A stretch of 64,000 nt of DNA from Prorocentrum cordatum (Eukaryota > Sar > Dinophyceae > Prorocentrales > Prorocentraceae), in the NCBI GenBank assembly GCA_963575745.1, contig CAUYUJ010001349.1, positions 1 through 64,000 of the forward strand. Direction: 5' to 3'. The translations under genes were made by a program, and so were the position numbers. The stretch's first letter is position 1; each line of letters begins with the position of its first letter. Under the pieces are notes generated by a model. It did not search any database. It saw only the letters and a list, made by a program, of their open reading frames with translations, and was not told where the DNA came from. Shown in pieces: positions 28,387-40,317 of this stretch.

Positions 28387-29253
28387 ATGGGGAAGTTGCC
28401 CAAGTCTGCAGATCGAGATAATGCGAAGGAACCACGTTGGAGCTGTAAGGCTACTAGGCAGTGCGGTTTCACTCGCAATTTTGCATATAATAAGAGGTGC
28501 TACATGTGTGGACGAGATCAGAACGGGCTGCCCGACCCGAGTGGGCCGCCAGAGCGAGGTTCACGAGAGAGAGCACCTTCCACACCGAGGCGGCGCAAAG
28601 TTGCAGAAGGCGACGCCAAGGATTCAGATGAAGTTGGGCAAGCACGTAAGGCATTGGCCTCCTTGCGTCGCTGTGGCCTACCAGATGAACATGATCTGGT
28701 CGTGCGCGCCCGTGTTGCCCTCACTACAGCGGAGGCTGCTGAGCGGGCACGGCGCACACCAGATGATATGTTGCGCAGCGCTTTGGACCGTCAAAGCGCC
28801 AAAGGACGTGAAGTTGAGCAGCTCAAAGAAAGCATGGACACACTCAAGGAGCAATACGACGCCAAGGTCGAAGAGCACCGTGTCGCCAGTGAGGAGCTCG
28901 ACAGTATCAAGTTGGAGGTGGCCACGGCACGTGCAGCAGTTATGGGCACAGCTCGGCCAGCTCCAGACGGGACGACAGTGTCGGACGCCATGGGCAGGTT
29001 GCAGCAGGTGGTTCTGGGTGCCCCATCGGCACTTGCAGCAGGGAGCCCTCAGGCGGCTCTGGAGTCCCTCGTCACACACTTCAACCAGCTGCAGGGGGCA
29101 TGGCAACAGATGCAGTTGCAACAAGCGTCACCCCCTCTGCAGCTGCAGGTACCCGCACAAGTTCCTGGACAAGATCAAGTTGGCACTCATGCTGGTGGTA
29201 TGCAATGGGAGGACCCTTCCATCGGAGCAGCCCCAGCTACACCAGGGACGTGA
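28387..29253 (+). CDS. LINE ORF1: zinc finger plus coiled coil
   Basis: 288 aa from the first ATG. Residues ~16-45 contain W-S-C-x5-C-x11-C-x2-C, a RanBP2-like zinc ribbon suited to RNA binding. A basic/charged stretch follows, then a long coiled coil (~115-195, LEQLKE-type heptads), and a Gln/Pro/Ala-rich tail. Together this fits an RNA-binding, self-associating ORF1 protein of a non-LTR element. The stop is 19 nt upstream of the ORF2 start. I see no frameshift in it, unlike ORF2. Confidence 0.65.
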   Translation: MGKLPKSADRDNAKEPRWSCKATRQCGFTRNFAYNKRCYMCGRDQNGLPDPSGPPERGSRERAPSTPRRRKVAEGDAKDSDEVGQARKALASLRRCGLPDEHDLVVRARVALTTAEAAERARRTPDDMLRSALDRQSAKGREVEQLKESMDTLKEQYDAKVEEHRVASEELDSIKLEVATARAAVMGTARPAPDGTTVSDAMGRLQQVVLGAPSALAAGSPQAALESLVTHFNQLQGAWQQMQLQQASPPLQLQVPAQVPGQDQVGTHAGGMQWEDPSIGAAPATPGT

Positions 29254-29272
29254 CTTATCTTCACACATCGAT

Positions 29273-32200
29273 ATGCCGAGGCAGTTTCAGGGTCAAGTTC
29301 GTTCCTTAAATGACTTGAACCTAGTGGAGCTCACGGCAGTTACTCGCGGCGCTGCTAGACAGGATGATCACACATCATCGAGAGTGGTTGCTGCATCCTC
29401 CTCTTCCTCATACTTTTCTTCTGTCCAAGGTGATGTGGGTGGCGAGAGGCCACTACGTACATCGAGGGCTTCAGCGGCAACAGATACCGCGCCCCCAAGG
29501 GTACGGCAGGTTCAGTCGTCGCAAGTTTTGAAGGCGAAGGCCGACAGCAACCCTGAGCGACCACAGCGGCAGGGTCAGTTGTCGCCCGAAGTGCACACCA
29601 ACAGTGGCAGACGAGGGCGGCGGGCATGCAAGCATGGCAAGCGCAAGCCCTTCACCGTGGCCACGTTCAACGGTAGTGGATGGCCTCAACTTCAGGATTA
29701 TCTCGATCGATGTCGATCACATTCACTGGCGTTCGTTCAGGAGCACCGCTTGGCTGGGAACGCCAGATTGCAAGCGGAGGAATGGAGTATCAAACGCGGG
29801 TGGCGGCCATTTTTGACGGATGCTCGATCAGTGACGGGAGGTAAGTTCTCGGCTGGGGTGGGTATCTTTGTTCGGTCGCGTGTCGGTGCTACACTACTCG
29901 ACGCCTTTTTGGACGATCACGTTCTTATTCCATCGCGAGCGGTGGCCATATGGGTGCACACAGTTCATTGCGGCATCCATATATCTTGTGCAAGGGCAGA
30001 AGTTTGGTGGTGACAACGCTCGGCATTTAAAAAGATTGGGGCAGTGTCTGAGGTACTATGGTGCGCCCTTCATCGTTGGTGGTGACTGGAACATGCCTCT
30101 TAGTCAAGCTTCGGACGCGCGATATCACGAACGGCCTGTTGGCAGTTTCATAGGCAGCGATGAGGGCACGTATCGCGACCCCAAGACAGGCAACTTGGCC
30201 AACTTAGACTACTTCCTTGTCTCGGAAGGTTTGGCAGCCGTTATGACTGAGGTTCGTGTCACGGGAGGTTTTCCTGCCCGCAACCATTTTCTTTTGCAGG
30301 CTGAGGTTGGCCCTCGGCCACGCGCGCAGCAGGTTTACTCTATCAAAGGGCCAGCTATCCTGCCATTGGGGCCCCATGCGAAACCTGTAGAGCACCAAGA
30401 TGAGGATGAGGATGGCGAACTCCTCTTCGACGTGGAACGTGGGGGGCCTGGGCACTCCTGGACGCATCTTATGAGACAGGATGCTCATGATGGTTTCGGG
30501 GGCCCCTCAAATCACCAGGAACGGGTTGACGTGATTTGTCAACAGATCTTCAATGGGGTTGAGAAGGAATTATTGCCACTATTTCAAGTTGAAGAACCGA
30601 GTCGCTTTGTAGGGAGGTCTAGTGGCTTCGAATATCGCCATGTCACGGCGGGAGGCGCGCTTGCTCGTTACCAACCAGCAGGCGCAGCATATTCACGTGC
30701 ACTTCGATTGTTACGTCTGAAAGTATCGGACGTACTAATAGCACCGCGTGACATATATGAACGACGTGTTCCAGCGTGGCAGCACTTATATGATTTCGTG
30801 CGTGGTCGTGGGCGTGATGGGGGTATACGTCGACACATGCCACATCATGTGCTAGCAGACATTCATTATCGAGCAAGCATGTGCGCAGCCTGTGCAGTAC
30901 CACGGGCGCATGCTCGACTTTGTCTGCAGTTGCCTTGCTCGCCTGGCCGAAGCTGAAGAGCGTCGGCTTGCCCAAGCACGCTCCAAGTCGTTTGTGAACT
31001 GGATGAGGCGTCATCTCACGAGCACCCCTGGGCCCGTTCACAAATGGGCCAAACCAAAAGGCTGGAAGGTTGCGCAGGTCAGGACCTCCAAGGGCCTCTC
31101 GAGTTTTCCTGGGGACATTGCTGAAGCGCAACGGGGCTCCTGGGAAACCATGCGGGACGGGGGCCCTGAGCCAGTTGCACACGCAGGAGCAAGTATGTTT
31201 CAAGAGGAACCTGGCGAATTTCTTGGGGAGCTCAAAGGTTTACTGGAAGCAGGTCCTCGCCTTCCCCCACTTACTATAGCAGAATTGCGACAGGCAGCTC
31301 TGCGATTTCCGCGACGCACGGCAGTTGGACCAGATTTGTGGAGGCCCAGACACTGGGCTCTGGCGTCAAACGGCGCCCTCTCTGTGCTTGGATACATGCT
31401 TTTCCTGTGCGAGACATGGGGCTTGTGGCCACAGCTGTTATCGAGGGTACATATCGTTTTATTGTCCAAACCGTCAGGGGGGTATCGCCCCATTGCCCTA
31501 CGAATTTCCATTTATCGGATATGGGCAAAAGCAAGGGTGGATTTCGTAAGAAAGTGGGCCAGTCAATTAAATCGACCCTGGATAGCCCTTGGAGCTCAGA
31601 AGTCGACTACATATGTGGCCGCACGTATTCTGGTTCAGAGCGAGGCTGGAGGCTCGCTCGCTGGTGACACTCGAGTAAGTGTTCACAGCATTGTGGACAT
31701 CGAGAAATGCTTTGACAGAATTTCATGGGCACTCCTGATTGCAGCGGGACGAGCGCATGGTTTTCCTGGACAACTCATGGTTTTGGCCGTCAGAATGTAT
31801 ATGAGTGTCAGGAGGCTTTCCTGGGATGGTTGTTTTTCGACGCAGGTTCATGCAAGACAGGGAGCGCTACCAGGATGTGCCTTCGCCATGTTTTGCTTGC
31901 AGCGCGTCATGCTCACGCCCTTCGACTCGTTATATGCACGCACATCGCATATCTCGCGCTCGTTGCATGTGTACGCTGACGACATTACGGTATCTATTAT
32001 ATGTTCATTGCGCAGCATAGTTTCATCGGCTAGCAGAGTCTTACGCATACTGGCTCGCCTGCTCGCGCAGTTGGGTTTACCACCAGCCAGGAACAATATG
32101 AGTATTGCGTCCAGCATACCTGAAGTGGCTCGACGGGTGGCGGCACGGCTGCACAAATTTGGTTATGCCTATCGGAGTGCCCTGGAGGTTCTTGGGATCG

Positions 32201-34731
32201 AGGTGGCCTCAGGGAGGCCCCTTAAGTACCGTCGGCTTCGTGAACGGGTCTCGGTTGCCTCGAAACGAGTTCCTCGGCTTTCGAAAGTTCGGAAAGCGGG
32301 ACCCATCGTCTGCAAGTTTGTCCGACAGACATTACCCAGTGCAATGGGATATGGATTAGGAGTACATGGGGCGCCACCACAGTTGGTAGCCAAGATGCGC
32401 TCTGTGTTTCGCTCGTGCTGGTATACACCTTGGTCGACCACCTCGGCCTGGCTGACGAGTTGCCTTCAAGGCACAGTGCTGTCCGACCCACAGGTCCAGG
32501 CCTGGACAGCCCCTCTTGTACAGTGGGCTATGCTTTGTCGGGGCGTTGTGGTGACTCGTGGGGAGCTCCAGAGGGCCTGGAAGGCGCAGATCCAGAAGGT
32601 CTACTGGGCCACTCATCCCTGGAAACATGTTTCGGGTCCTGATGGGGCTATGCTCTTATCCTTAAAGGCCTTGAAATGGACCTCAAGCTCGGCATTTGTC
32701 TGGAAGACCGACATCGGGGACATCTTGGACCTCAGGACTTCTGCGCCGTCCACGGTTCGGGAATTAGGTCAGGCTGCTGCGCTCAGAAGGCTTTGGGAGT
32801 CCTGGGCAGCTCGAGAGAACCCTGCTGATGACGTTGGCATGGCCCCCAAGCAGCCACTCGGGCACTGGATTGAACCCGTCGTTGACCTGTTGAAGAGATA
32901 CAAGGGGGACGAATTTAACGAATCCTCAGAGGGCGAAGGTGCTGATTCTGACGGCGACGAGCCACAGGATACTAGCAGGACTCCCTGGGCCCCTTCGTTT
33001 AACGAGGCGGCGATGCTACGCGCCTTCGTAGGTGGCGGCATGTGGTCCCCGTCGCGGCTTCAAGCTTGTGCATATGTTGATCGCGCTGACTGTATGGCGT
33101 GCCCGCCCACGGCTTGCACTACCCATCATATATTGTGGGAATGTATTGGCAGTCGCGGAGAAAGGATACGTCACCTCTCGGATTTAGACGACCGAGGGCT
33201 TCCTCCCAAAGATGTTGGGTCCTGGTTCTGGGATCGAGGATTATGTCCCCGCAGTTGTTTTCCACCAGTGCCGCCGAAGGATAACTCGGGCAGGTGGATT
33301 GTCAAATACGGTACAGCAGATATGGCTAGTGGTGTCATATTTACTGATGGAGCCTGTAACAAGTTCTGGTACTGGCCCGAAGCGGCTCGCGCGGGATGGG
33401 GGTTTGCTAAGCTGGTGGATGATAAGATTGATCTACTAGTTTATGGTGCTCTCCCTGGGCCTCTGCAGTCCTCACCGCGGTCTGAGCTATATGCCTTCTT
33501 GCAGGTTTTGCAGATAGCCGTCTTGTCTATACTAGTATACTCAGATTATAAGGGCCTGATCGAAGGCATCACCTGGGGACCTCATTGGTGTAGACATCCT
33601 TCTAGGCCCAATGTGGATCTTTGGGGCCTAATTTGGACCAGGATCGACGATCTAGGAGGCCTCTCGGATAGTTTAGAAGTACGACACGTGCGAGGGCACC
33701 AGCGAGGCATGGACGTCTTGGCGCGGGGGAACCGATGGGCCGACTTTGGGGCGACCAGGGGGGCGGGATTTGCACTCGGTTCCCCGACGGCACGTCAAGG
33801 CCGTGCGGATTGCTCTGAAGTCTGTTCGGTCGATTTTGAAATGGCAGGTTGAAGCGTTGTTGGCCTTCGCGGCACATGGGCGCGTCACCACTGTGCCGCG
33901 ACGGGGCAAGAAGCCCACTCAGGCCAGGCAGGCCAAGAGTGAAGCTGACCCCACCCCCCTCCCTCCCACCTGGCTCACGCCTTCTCGCAAGTGCCGAAGC
34001 GCCTCATTTGGAGGTGCAATTTCTGCATGAAAGGTGCCGCGGCCAAGAGGGCGAGGGATCGTCTATCTCGTATAGCTTGTTTTGCTCGTGTCCTGGCGTC
34101 GAGGTCTTTCGACATGAGTTCGAGGGGCCCCCCGCGGATGGAGGGGTGTGTCGCTGGTGACCAGGCCAATGCAGACTCCCCTCAAGATCCCACGGGCCCA
34201 GCCAGTGACCTGCAGGATGCCCCCACTAAGCGAATAGGTGATTTTCTGGCTCGCTCAGGCTCGTCTGATGATAGGGGCGCGAGGCCGCGCGTCACTTTTG
34301 CCCCAATTCAACGTGTCTTGGCTCCAGATGCCGATGAGCTGGCCTTGGCGCAGAGGCAGATCCTGGAGCCAAACTCTAAACGCAGGAAGATGGGCAGGCC
34401 CGCGCTGGCAGAGTCTACTGTCCCTGCGTGTCCGCTTTCCGCGTCTGGTATCGTCGGGCACTTACGTGCGCGTGGCCGCCGATGTTGGGTCAGCCCAGGG
34501 CAGGTTGTTCTGTGCATTAAGTGCGGCTTTTACACTACTGGAGTTGCAGGCCACTTGCTCCTGGATTGCGCTGTCCCTCAAGTTTTGTCGGAGAGGGCTG
34601 CCCGTAACAGGAAGTTATTTTTGGAAGGCCTTCACCCAGCTGACGAGGGCGCCACCAGCAGCCGTCGAATTCCCGTTGCTCGTCCATTGCTCGCCAGTGA
34701 TCCAGAGGTCACATGGCTAAGGCTGGGATGA
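29273..34731 (+). pseudogene. LINE ORF2: endonuclease-reverse transcriptase-RNase H, frameshifted
   Basis: Domains in order: APE-like endonuclease (ATFNGSGW, FVQEH at ~29660-29745; GGDWNMP at ~30080; LDYFLVS; F-P-A-R-N-H where S-D-H is usual, ~30270), reverse transcriptase (KPSGGYRPIAL ~31468; D of motif A at 31696; Y-A-D-D at 31972-31983), RNase H (D in FTDGACNK at 33346; E in RSELYAF; D in VYSDYKG; RHVRGH and a final Asp), and a C-terminal Cys-containing region (CNFC ~34019; CIKCGF...H...C ~34513-34570). The reading frame changes about four times (near 29960, 30890, 33780 and 33985), so no full protein can be made from this copy, unless the indels are assembly errors. Frames between shifts are otherwise open, suggesting fairly recent decay. 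Confidence 0.75.
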
Positions 34732-35384
34732 GCTGCCTATGTTTGAGCCCGTTTCTGGTTTCTGGTCTCGGGGCTCCTTGGGCTTTATTTCTGGGCGGCC
34801 CCCTGCCGCTTCGGCCCTGGGAAACTCCTGGTCGGCCAATTCGCTTGTGTTTTGTTTGGCCTGGTGGGGCGGACGGTCGGAGCGGCGGTGCGCGCGGCCG
34901 CCCCGCGGCCCCCGCGTGGCGGCTCCTGCTCATCTTCCTCCACAGCAGGCGCGCCCACGCGCGCCGCCCGCCGCTGTGCTTCGCCGCCGCCGCCGCCAGG
35001 CCCGTTTTGCTTTGGAGTGCTCAACCGTGATCCCTTGGGTGGGTTGAGCCTCGTCCCTAGAGCGCAGGGGAGGCCTCTTGGGCTCGCCCTATTCTGCTGT
35101 GGCCGTCGGCGCCCTGCGCGACGGTGCCCAGTCAGTGCCGTATCCTCCTCCGAGAAGCAGGGCGCGGGCAATGCTATTATGACGGCGCTGTGCCATCCGA
35201 GCCGCAGAAGGTGAAGTTCCTCGGAAGAGGTGTTGGAAAGACCCCCTTGGGCGGAATTATCGTGCCCCCTTGTGCCATAAGACACATCCCACATGATGAA
35301 GGGAGTGATCATGAGGGGTGCATGCTTGTATTGAATGTTTGAGCCTCCAGGCAAAATGATTGTTATTGTTCCCGTTGAATTATT

Positions 35385-36735
35385 CATTTGCGAAGACAAA
35401 TTATTGTTGATCCCCGTCCACGCGGTGCTCACTGCGTTTTTCAATTGAGGTGTTCATCCCAGGGCTCGCACCCGGTCTCTTAGAAGGGAAACTGTTGCTG
35501 CTCAGGTCGGGCTGTTGGCTCCGAATTGCAACGAAATCCTTCTCGCCTGATTGTTCAAAGTCGCGCTCTCGCATAGAACGTCCTCACAACATATGCAGGG
35601 GTCGCGCTCTCGCGTTGGATATCTTTGGAATGGACTCAGACGCCGCGCCCTCGACGCTCAGGATTCGCGCTTTCGCTCTGGCTCTTCTTTGGCGATATAC
35701 TTGGGAACCGCGGTATCGCCCGAGACCACTTCGTAATTCGTGCAGGACTCGCGCTTCCGCAAACCGCCTGCTCGACTCCGCTGTCTTGGCCTCGCCCGAT
35801 CTGCCCGTCTGGTTCCGTCACGTGCTTTCTGGTCCAAGCCCAACTCCTGCTAATCTCTCGTGCTCCATCCATCCCCCTTCCCCGTCCATCTGTCTGGGAA
35901 GTTTATCCGAAGGGCTTAGGCGACACGCCCTCCTCCTCCTCCTCCTCCCTCCTCCTCCTCGTCCCTCCTCCGCTGGTCGCGGGTGTGGCGCCCCCACCAG
36001 CTCTCAGGGGACGGCCCTGAGCATCAGTTTTCGGGGTCGTGCACTAAACCGAGACCGCTTTGGGGCGTTGCAAAGTCCGAACTTGTTATCCACCTGTCAG
36101 GAGGGGGAGGAGGAGCAGGAGGAGGAGGAGGAGGGGGAGGGAGGCGAAAGGCCCGCGAGGCAGCAGGGGCGGCCAGGCAGGGGCGGGGACAGGAGAGAGG
36201 AGGGGCGGTCGGGGGGCGTTGGCGGTCGGTTCGGCGGTGGTGGTCGCCGTGGTCACGGCGCTGTCGTGCTGGTGGTGGTCGTGATCGTGGTGCCTGTCGG
36301 CGGTGGTCGCGCCAGTTGTCGTGTCCGCCCTGGTCGTGGTCGAGGCGCTGGTGGTCGTGGCGGTTGTCGTGCCTAGGGTCGTCGTCCCTCCTCCTCCTCC
36401 TCTTCCTCCTCCATCTCCTCCTCCTCCTCCTCCTCCTCCTCCTCCTCCTCCCCCTCCTCCTCCGCCTCCTCCTCCTCCTCCTCCTCCTCCTCCTCCTCCT
36501 CCTCCTCCTCCTCCCCCTCGTCCGCCTCCTCCTCCTCCTCGGGTCGCCTACGGCCCCGGGGGAAGCCGTGCACATCCGTCCTCTTTTCCCCTGCTTTAGG
36601 GGCTGCACCAATTACGCGTGGCAGGTAAGGTAGCCATACCCCCAAAGGGGTGCGATCGAAGACGAAGTGGCGGGCATCGAGGATGTAGGATATACGTGTT
36701 GGGTGGGCGCGCGAGCAGAAAAGAACGACCAGTCT
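35385..36735 (+). repeat. Dispersed repeat copy C
   Basis: Begins GACAAATTATTGTTGATCCCC, contains CCTCACAACATATGCAGGGG and ATCGCGCTCTCG-like sub-repeats, two CTC-triplet tracts (about 35930-35975 and 36380-36540) and an interposed G-rich part (36100-36380). It ends with the conserved module TTTAGGGGCTGCACC ... GGCAGGTAAGG ... GATATACGTGTTG ... GCGAGCAGA. The hairpin at 36638-36651 (ACCCC-CAAA-GGGGT) replaces TATCCTC-AA-GAGGATA of copy A at the same position. Confidence 0.6.
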
Positions 36736-37500
36736 CAACACTCTTGCTACTGTTGTTGGTGTTGTTGTTGGAGGTGGTGGTGTTGTTATTCTTATGTGTA
36801 CTGCTGGTGTTGTTGTGGATGTTGGGGCGGTGGTGGTTGTTGTTCTTTTGGTAGATGGATTCGTGTTGTTGTTGCTGGTGCTGCTTATGTTGTTGCTGTT
36901 GTTGGTGGTGGTGGGGTGGTTGTTGTTGCTGTTGGTGGTGCTGTTGTCGGTGTTTTTGTTCGTGTTGTCATCCGTGTTTGCGTTGGTGTTGGTGCTGGTG
37001 ATGTTGCTGGTGGTGGTGTTGCTGGTGCTGTTGTGTTGTTGTTGCTAGTGACTAGTGTTGGCTGTTGCTGTGCTTGTTAGTGTGGTTGCAGTTGTTGGTG
37101 TTGTTGTTTTTTGTTGTTGGTGTTGATGTTGTTGCTGCTGCTGTTGCTGTTGTGGTTGCTGTTGCTGTTGCTGTCGCTGTTGCTGTTGTTGCTGTTGTTG
37201 TTGTTGGTGGTGGTGGTGGTGTTGTTGTTGTTGTTGTCGTCGTTGTTGTTGGTGTTGTTGTTGTCGTCGTCGTTGTTGTTGTTGTTGTTGTTGTTGTTGT
37301 TGCTGTTGTTGTCGTTATCGTCGTCGTTGTTGCTGCTGTTGTTAGTGTTGCTGCTGCTGTTGTTGTTGTTGTAATTGTCGTCGCCGTCGTCGGCGTCGTC
37401 GTCGTTATCGCCGTTGTCGTCGTGTTCGTCGTCGCCCTCGTTTGTTGTCGTCGCAGTCGTCGTCGCCGTCATCGTCGTCGTCGTCGTCGTTTGTTGTTGT
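36736..37500 (+). repeat. GTT/GTC triplet-repeat tract
   Basis: About 760 bp of interrupted (TGT/GTT)n grading into (GTC/CGT)n after 37370. Open frames of poly-Val, poly-Leu or poly-Asn in this tract are not genes. Confidence 0.8.
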
Positions 37501-38600
37501 CGTCGACGTCTTTGTGTTTGCCCTCACGAGCCAGGAGCGAAAACGTTTACGCTGTACCGCTTTGCCACGGCGCTGAGACCTGAGGAGTTGGAGGAGGGGG
37601 AGGAGTCAGGCGGTCCTACAGGATGACAAATCTCTTCAGCGCGTTCTGGAACGTTCTCGGAGCGTTGGGCAGCGCAACGCCGCTCTCGGAGCATTGCGCA
37701 GCAGTCTTACGCTGGCCGCGGCGCCTGATGAGCCGTTCAGAACCTCCAGCTCCAATTGATTCCCGAGTTTGATCTACAAGCTTACGCCACATCCGCCGAC
37801 CCCACGGTAGTTTTCGAGGAGAGCGCTTCCAGCGCCGCAGCACCGTTGGGCAGGGAGCAGCGCTCGCAAGGAAACGTGACCGGGGTGTGGGGAGGGGAGC
37901 GGTAGACTACAGAGTAGCGGCCCTCAGAGAGGGTCCCAACGGTCGGCGTACTTCGCGCGCTGTGGGCGGCCGCAGAACTAAGAGGAGGAAACGCAAGAGG
38001 AAGTGGAGGGGAGGAGGAGGAAGAGGGCAGGAGGAGGTAAAGGAGGACGATGACAAAGACGAGGAGGCGGCTGAGGAGGACGGACCAGGAGGAGGAGGAG
38101 GAGGTTGTTCGGCGGAGTCGCTCAAATATCCTTCATACTGTTATCTTTCCAGTTGGCAAGCGTACGAGTGCTTCGGCACTTTCTAGAGGAAGCTTCCGAA
38201 ATCCCAGTTCGTCGTTGGGCCGCATGTCGCGCGTTCCTACTAGAACCGCGCCCTGAAGTGCAAGCCGTGCGCGTGAGGCCCGCTGAAGCGCTTGTGGCAG
38301 CGCGCGAATGCTCGAGGCTGCAGGGGGGAACAGGAGGAGGGGGATGTGGAGGTGGAGGAGGCGGAGGAGGAGGAGGATGAGGATGCGGAGGAGGAGGAGG
38401 AGGGTCGTCAGAGCCCGGAGGGATGCTTCTTCCGGGACGTTGTCTTCTCCGCGGCTGACATTTCAGTTTTCGCCGTGCGCGCATGTGGAAGAGGGGGAGA
38501 ACCCACATTCAGACGACGGGCATCCATCAAAACACCAGAGGAATGCTTCCCCAATCAGAGCTTGCCTCTGTAGGGGTCCTAGCAGATTAAAGGGTTCGGT
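37501..38600. other. Non-coding stretch
   Basis: GGA-rich patches (37985-38105 and 38330-38405) and AGCGTTCTGGAACG-like words (37640-37700) reminiscent of the dispersed repeat at 9392. No supported gene. Confidence 0.45.
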
Positions 38601-38725
38601 GAGGTGCGTCGCCGATTTCGGTGGCCGGGCCCGGGTGCCCGGGTGCCCGGGTGCCCGGGTGGCCAGTGAGGTGCGTGGCCGATTTCGGTAGCCGGGCCCG
38701 GGTGTCCGGGTGCCCGGGGGTGCTT
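38601..38725. repeat. Tandem CCCGGGTG repeat
   Basis: Two ~75-bp units beginning GTGAGGTGCGT and GCCGATTTCGGT, each with runs of GGGTGCCC. Confidence 0.65.
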
Positions 38726-38739
38726 GGGGGTGCCCAATA

Positions 38740-39120
38740 GCCCAACAACCCAGTAGCCCTATAGCCCTACATACAGCCGTATAGCCCTATAGCCTTGTAG
38801 CCCCCCCTCCCCTTTGCTCGGGCCCTGTGGGCGCGCTCTCTCTTATATCCCTATAGCCCTAATAGCCTCATATCCCTATAGCCCTATAGCCCCATAGCCC
38901 ATATAGCTCTATAGCCCCATAGCCCTATAGGCCTATGGCCCTATAGGTCACAATCCTATAGCCCGATAGCCCTATAGCCGCATAACCCTATAGCCCTATA
39001 GCCCTATAATATAGCCCTATAGCCCGATAGCCCTATAGCCCTATAGCCCTGTAGCCCGCCCTATAGCCCGATAGACCTATAGCCCTACAGCCCGAGAGCC
39101 CTATAGCCCGATAGCCCTAT
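38740..39120. repeat. TATAGCCC octanucleotide array
   Basis: Tandem TATAGCCC units, degenerate at the left edge and interrupted by CT/GC-rich sequence at 38795-38850, dense from about 38850 to 39117. The unit is self-complementary over GGGCTATAGCCC, so the array can fold back. It does not match TTTAGGG-type telomere repeats. Confidence 0.8.
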
Positions 39121-40019
39121 TACAAAGGCAGCAATTGGAATATTAAACACATCTGATTGGTTTTTCTCAGGTATCATTATCGAATGGTCTCCAGAATGTT
39201 GCAACTGCTTTTTCAATATCAAGGGTTCTCTTGGGGGGTCCCGGGGGCCTCTTGGGGGCTTCTCGGGGCAACCTGGGGGCGTCTTGGAGCCGAAGGCTCG
39301 AAATTGCAATTCGGGTTCCCCCTCAGTGCCCCCTTTGGGGGCCGTCTTGGGGCCTTCTTGGGTCGTCGTGGGGGCTTCTTTTGAGATCTTGACTTCTGAA
39401 GGAAGATCAAAAAAACAAAAGTTAGCATAGCGGACGTCTTGCCTGCGTCCGCCGCTGTCTGGCTCAAATTCACGCTGTCTTGTTAACCACCTCGCGTCAG
39501 CGAGGTACTATCGCATTTTAGCAACGTCCTCTCATCTCATACTTTGTCTCTGGTATATCGTCCTGCCCTTCAGTATGGGATAATCTTTGGGATGCCAGGA
39601 TACGTCTACGACGTCTGGGGCCGTCCTGGAGCCCTTCTGGGGGCTTCTTGGGCCGTTTTGGACACAGTGAAGTCCCACGGGGCGAATCTGCTAAACATAT
39701 ACGTTGTCCGGAGGGAATGGGACGGTCTTTGTTTTTGTTGCCCCCCCTTGGGGGGCTTCTTGGAGGTCTCTTTGGGTCGACACGGAGGCATCCCGTCTGG
39801 AGGTCATCTTTGGCGTTTTGGAAAGAGTTTGCGGAGATCCGGGACTTGACCGTCTTGGGGGCTTCTTGGGAGGCCCCAGGAACTGTCTTGGAGCTCCAAA
39901 GTGAACCCGGGGAAGCCCGGACCCCCCCTGATGAATTCGGCCGGGTGTCAGGGAAGGCGGGGGGGCGGGGTCAAATTCCCGGTTTGGGGTCCCGGGGGGG
40001 GAATTGTTTGGGGGCGAAA
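39121..40019. other. Non-coding stretch with GGGGGCTTCTTGG words
   Basis: Degenerate GGGGGCCTCTTGGGGG-type repeats similar to those at 6.9 kb and 45.4 kb, separated by unremarkable sequence. No gene supported. Confidence 0.4.
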
Positions 40020-40200
40020 AGTAGGACGGGGCCAGGACGAGGATGATTCGTTTCCAAAGCGTTCCAGACCGCTCTCAGAGCGTTCCGGGACGCTCTGAGA
40101 AGGCCGTGGCGCCCGAGAAATCCTCCAGAGCCGCTGGATCTCAGAACATTTCCGGTTTATCCGCAGCAGCGTTTATTCTCGTTCGTCTTGGCTTCGGCTT
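40020..40200. repeat. Dispersed repeat, copy 2 of the 9392 family
   Basis: Shares with 9392-9570 the ordered words GGACGAGGAT, AGCGTTCC, GCTCTCAGAGCG, GCTCTGAGAAGG, CTCCAGAGCCGC, GGATCTCAGA and TTTATCCGCAG-like sequence. Confidence 0.6.
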
Positions 40201-40317
40201 CCGTGAAGCGATGGAAGAACACAGAAGTTGTGCGAGGTCCGCGCGGATCTCTTGGCTCGGGGATGGGCCCCGCTCCATGGGCGCGCAGCGCGCCAGGGGC
40301 AGCGCCAGAGGCCCTGC

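Larger units (their letters stand above)
28069..35142 (+). mobile_element. Decayed non-LTR retrotransposon (LINE), ~7.1 kb
   Basis: Two-gene LINE: ORF1 (28387-29253) and a frame-shifted ORF2 (29273-34731) with endonuclease, reverse transcriptase and RNase H. The 19-nt word TCCTCCTCCGAGAAGCAGG occurs just before it (28050-28068) and just after it (35143-35161), a plausible target-site duplication that sets the limits given. Part of that word is simple CT repeat, so only the 11 nt CGAGAAGCAGG plus similar flank are informative. There is no poly-A tail at the 3' end. The 3' untranslated part (34732-35142) is GC-rich with CGCGCGGCCGCC-like sequence. Confidence 0.7.

Noticed and set aside
37065-37583. 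Poly-Val and poly-Asn frames
   Set aside because: Artefacts of the GTT/GTC triplet tract.
38740-39120. Telomeric repeat
   Set aside because: Unit is TATAGCCC (8 nt), not TTTAGGG or TTAGGG on either strand.
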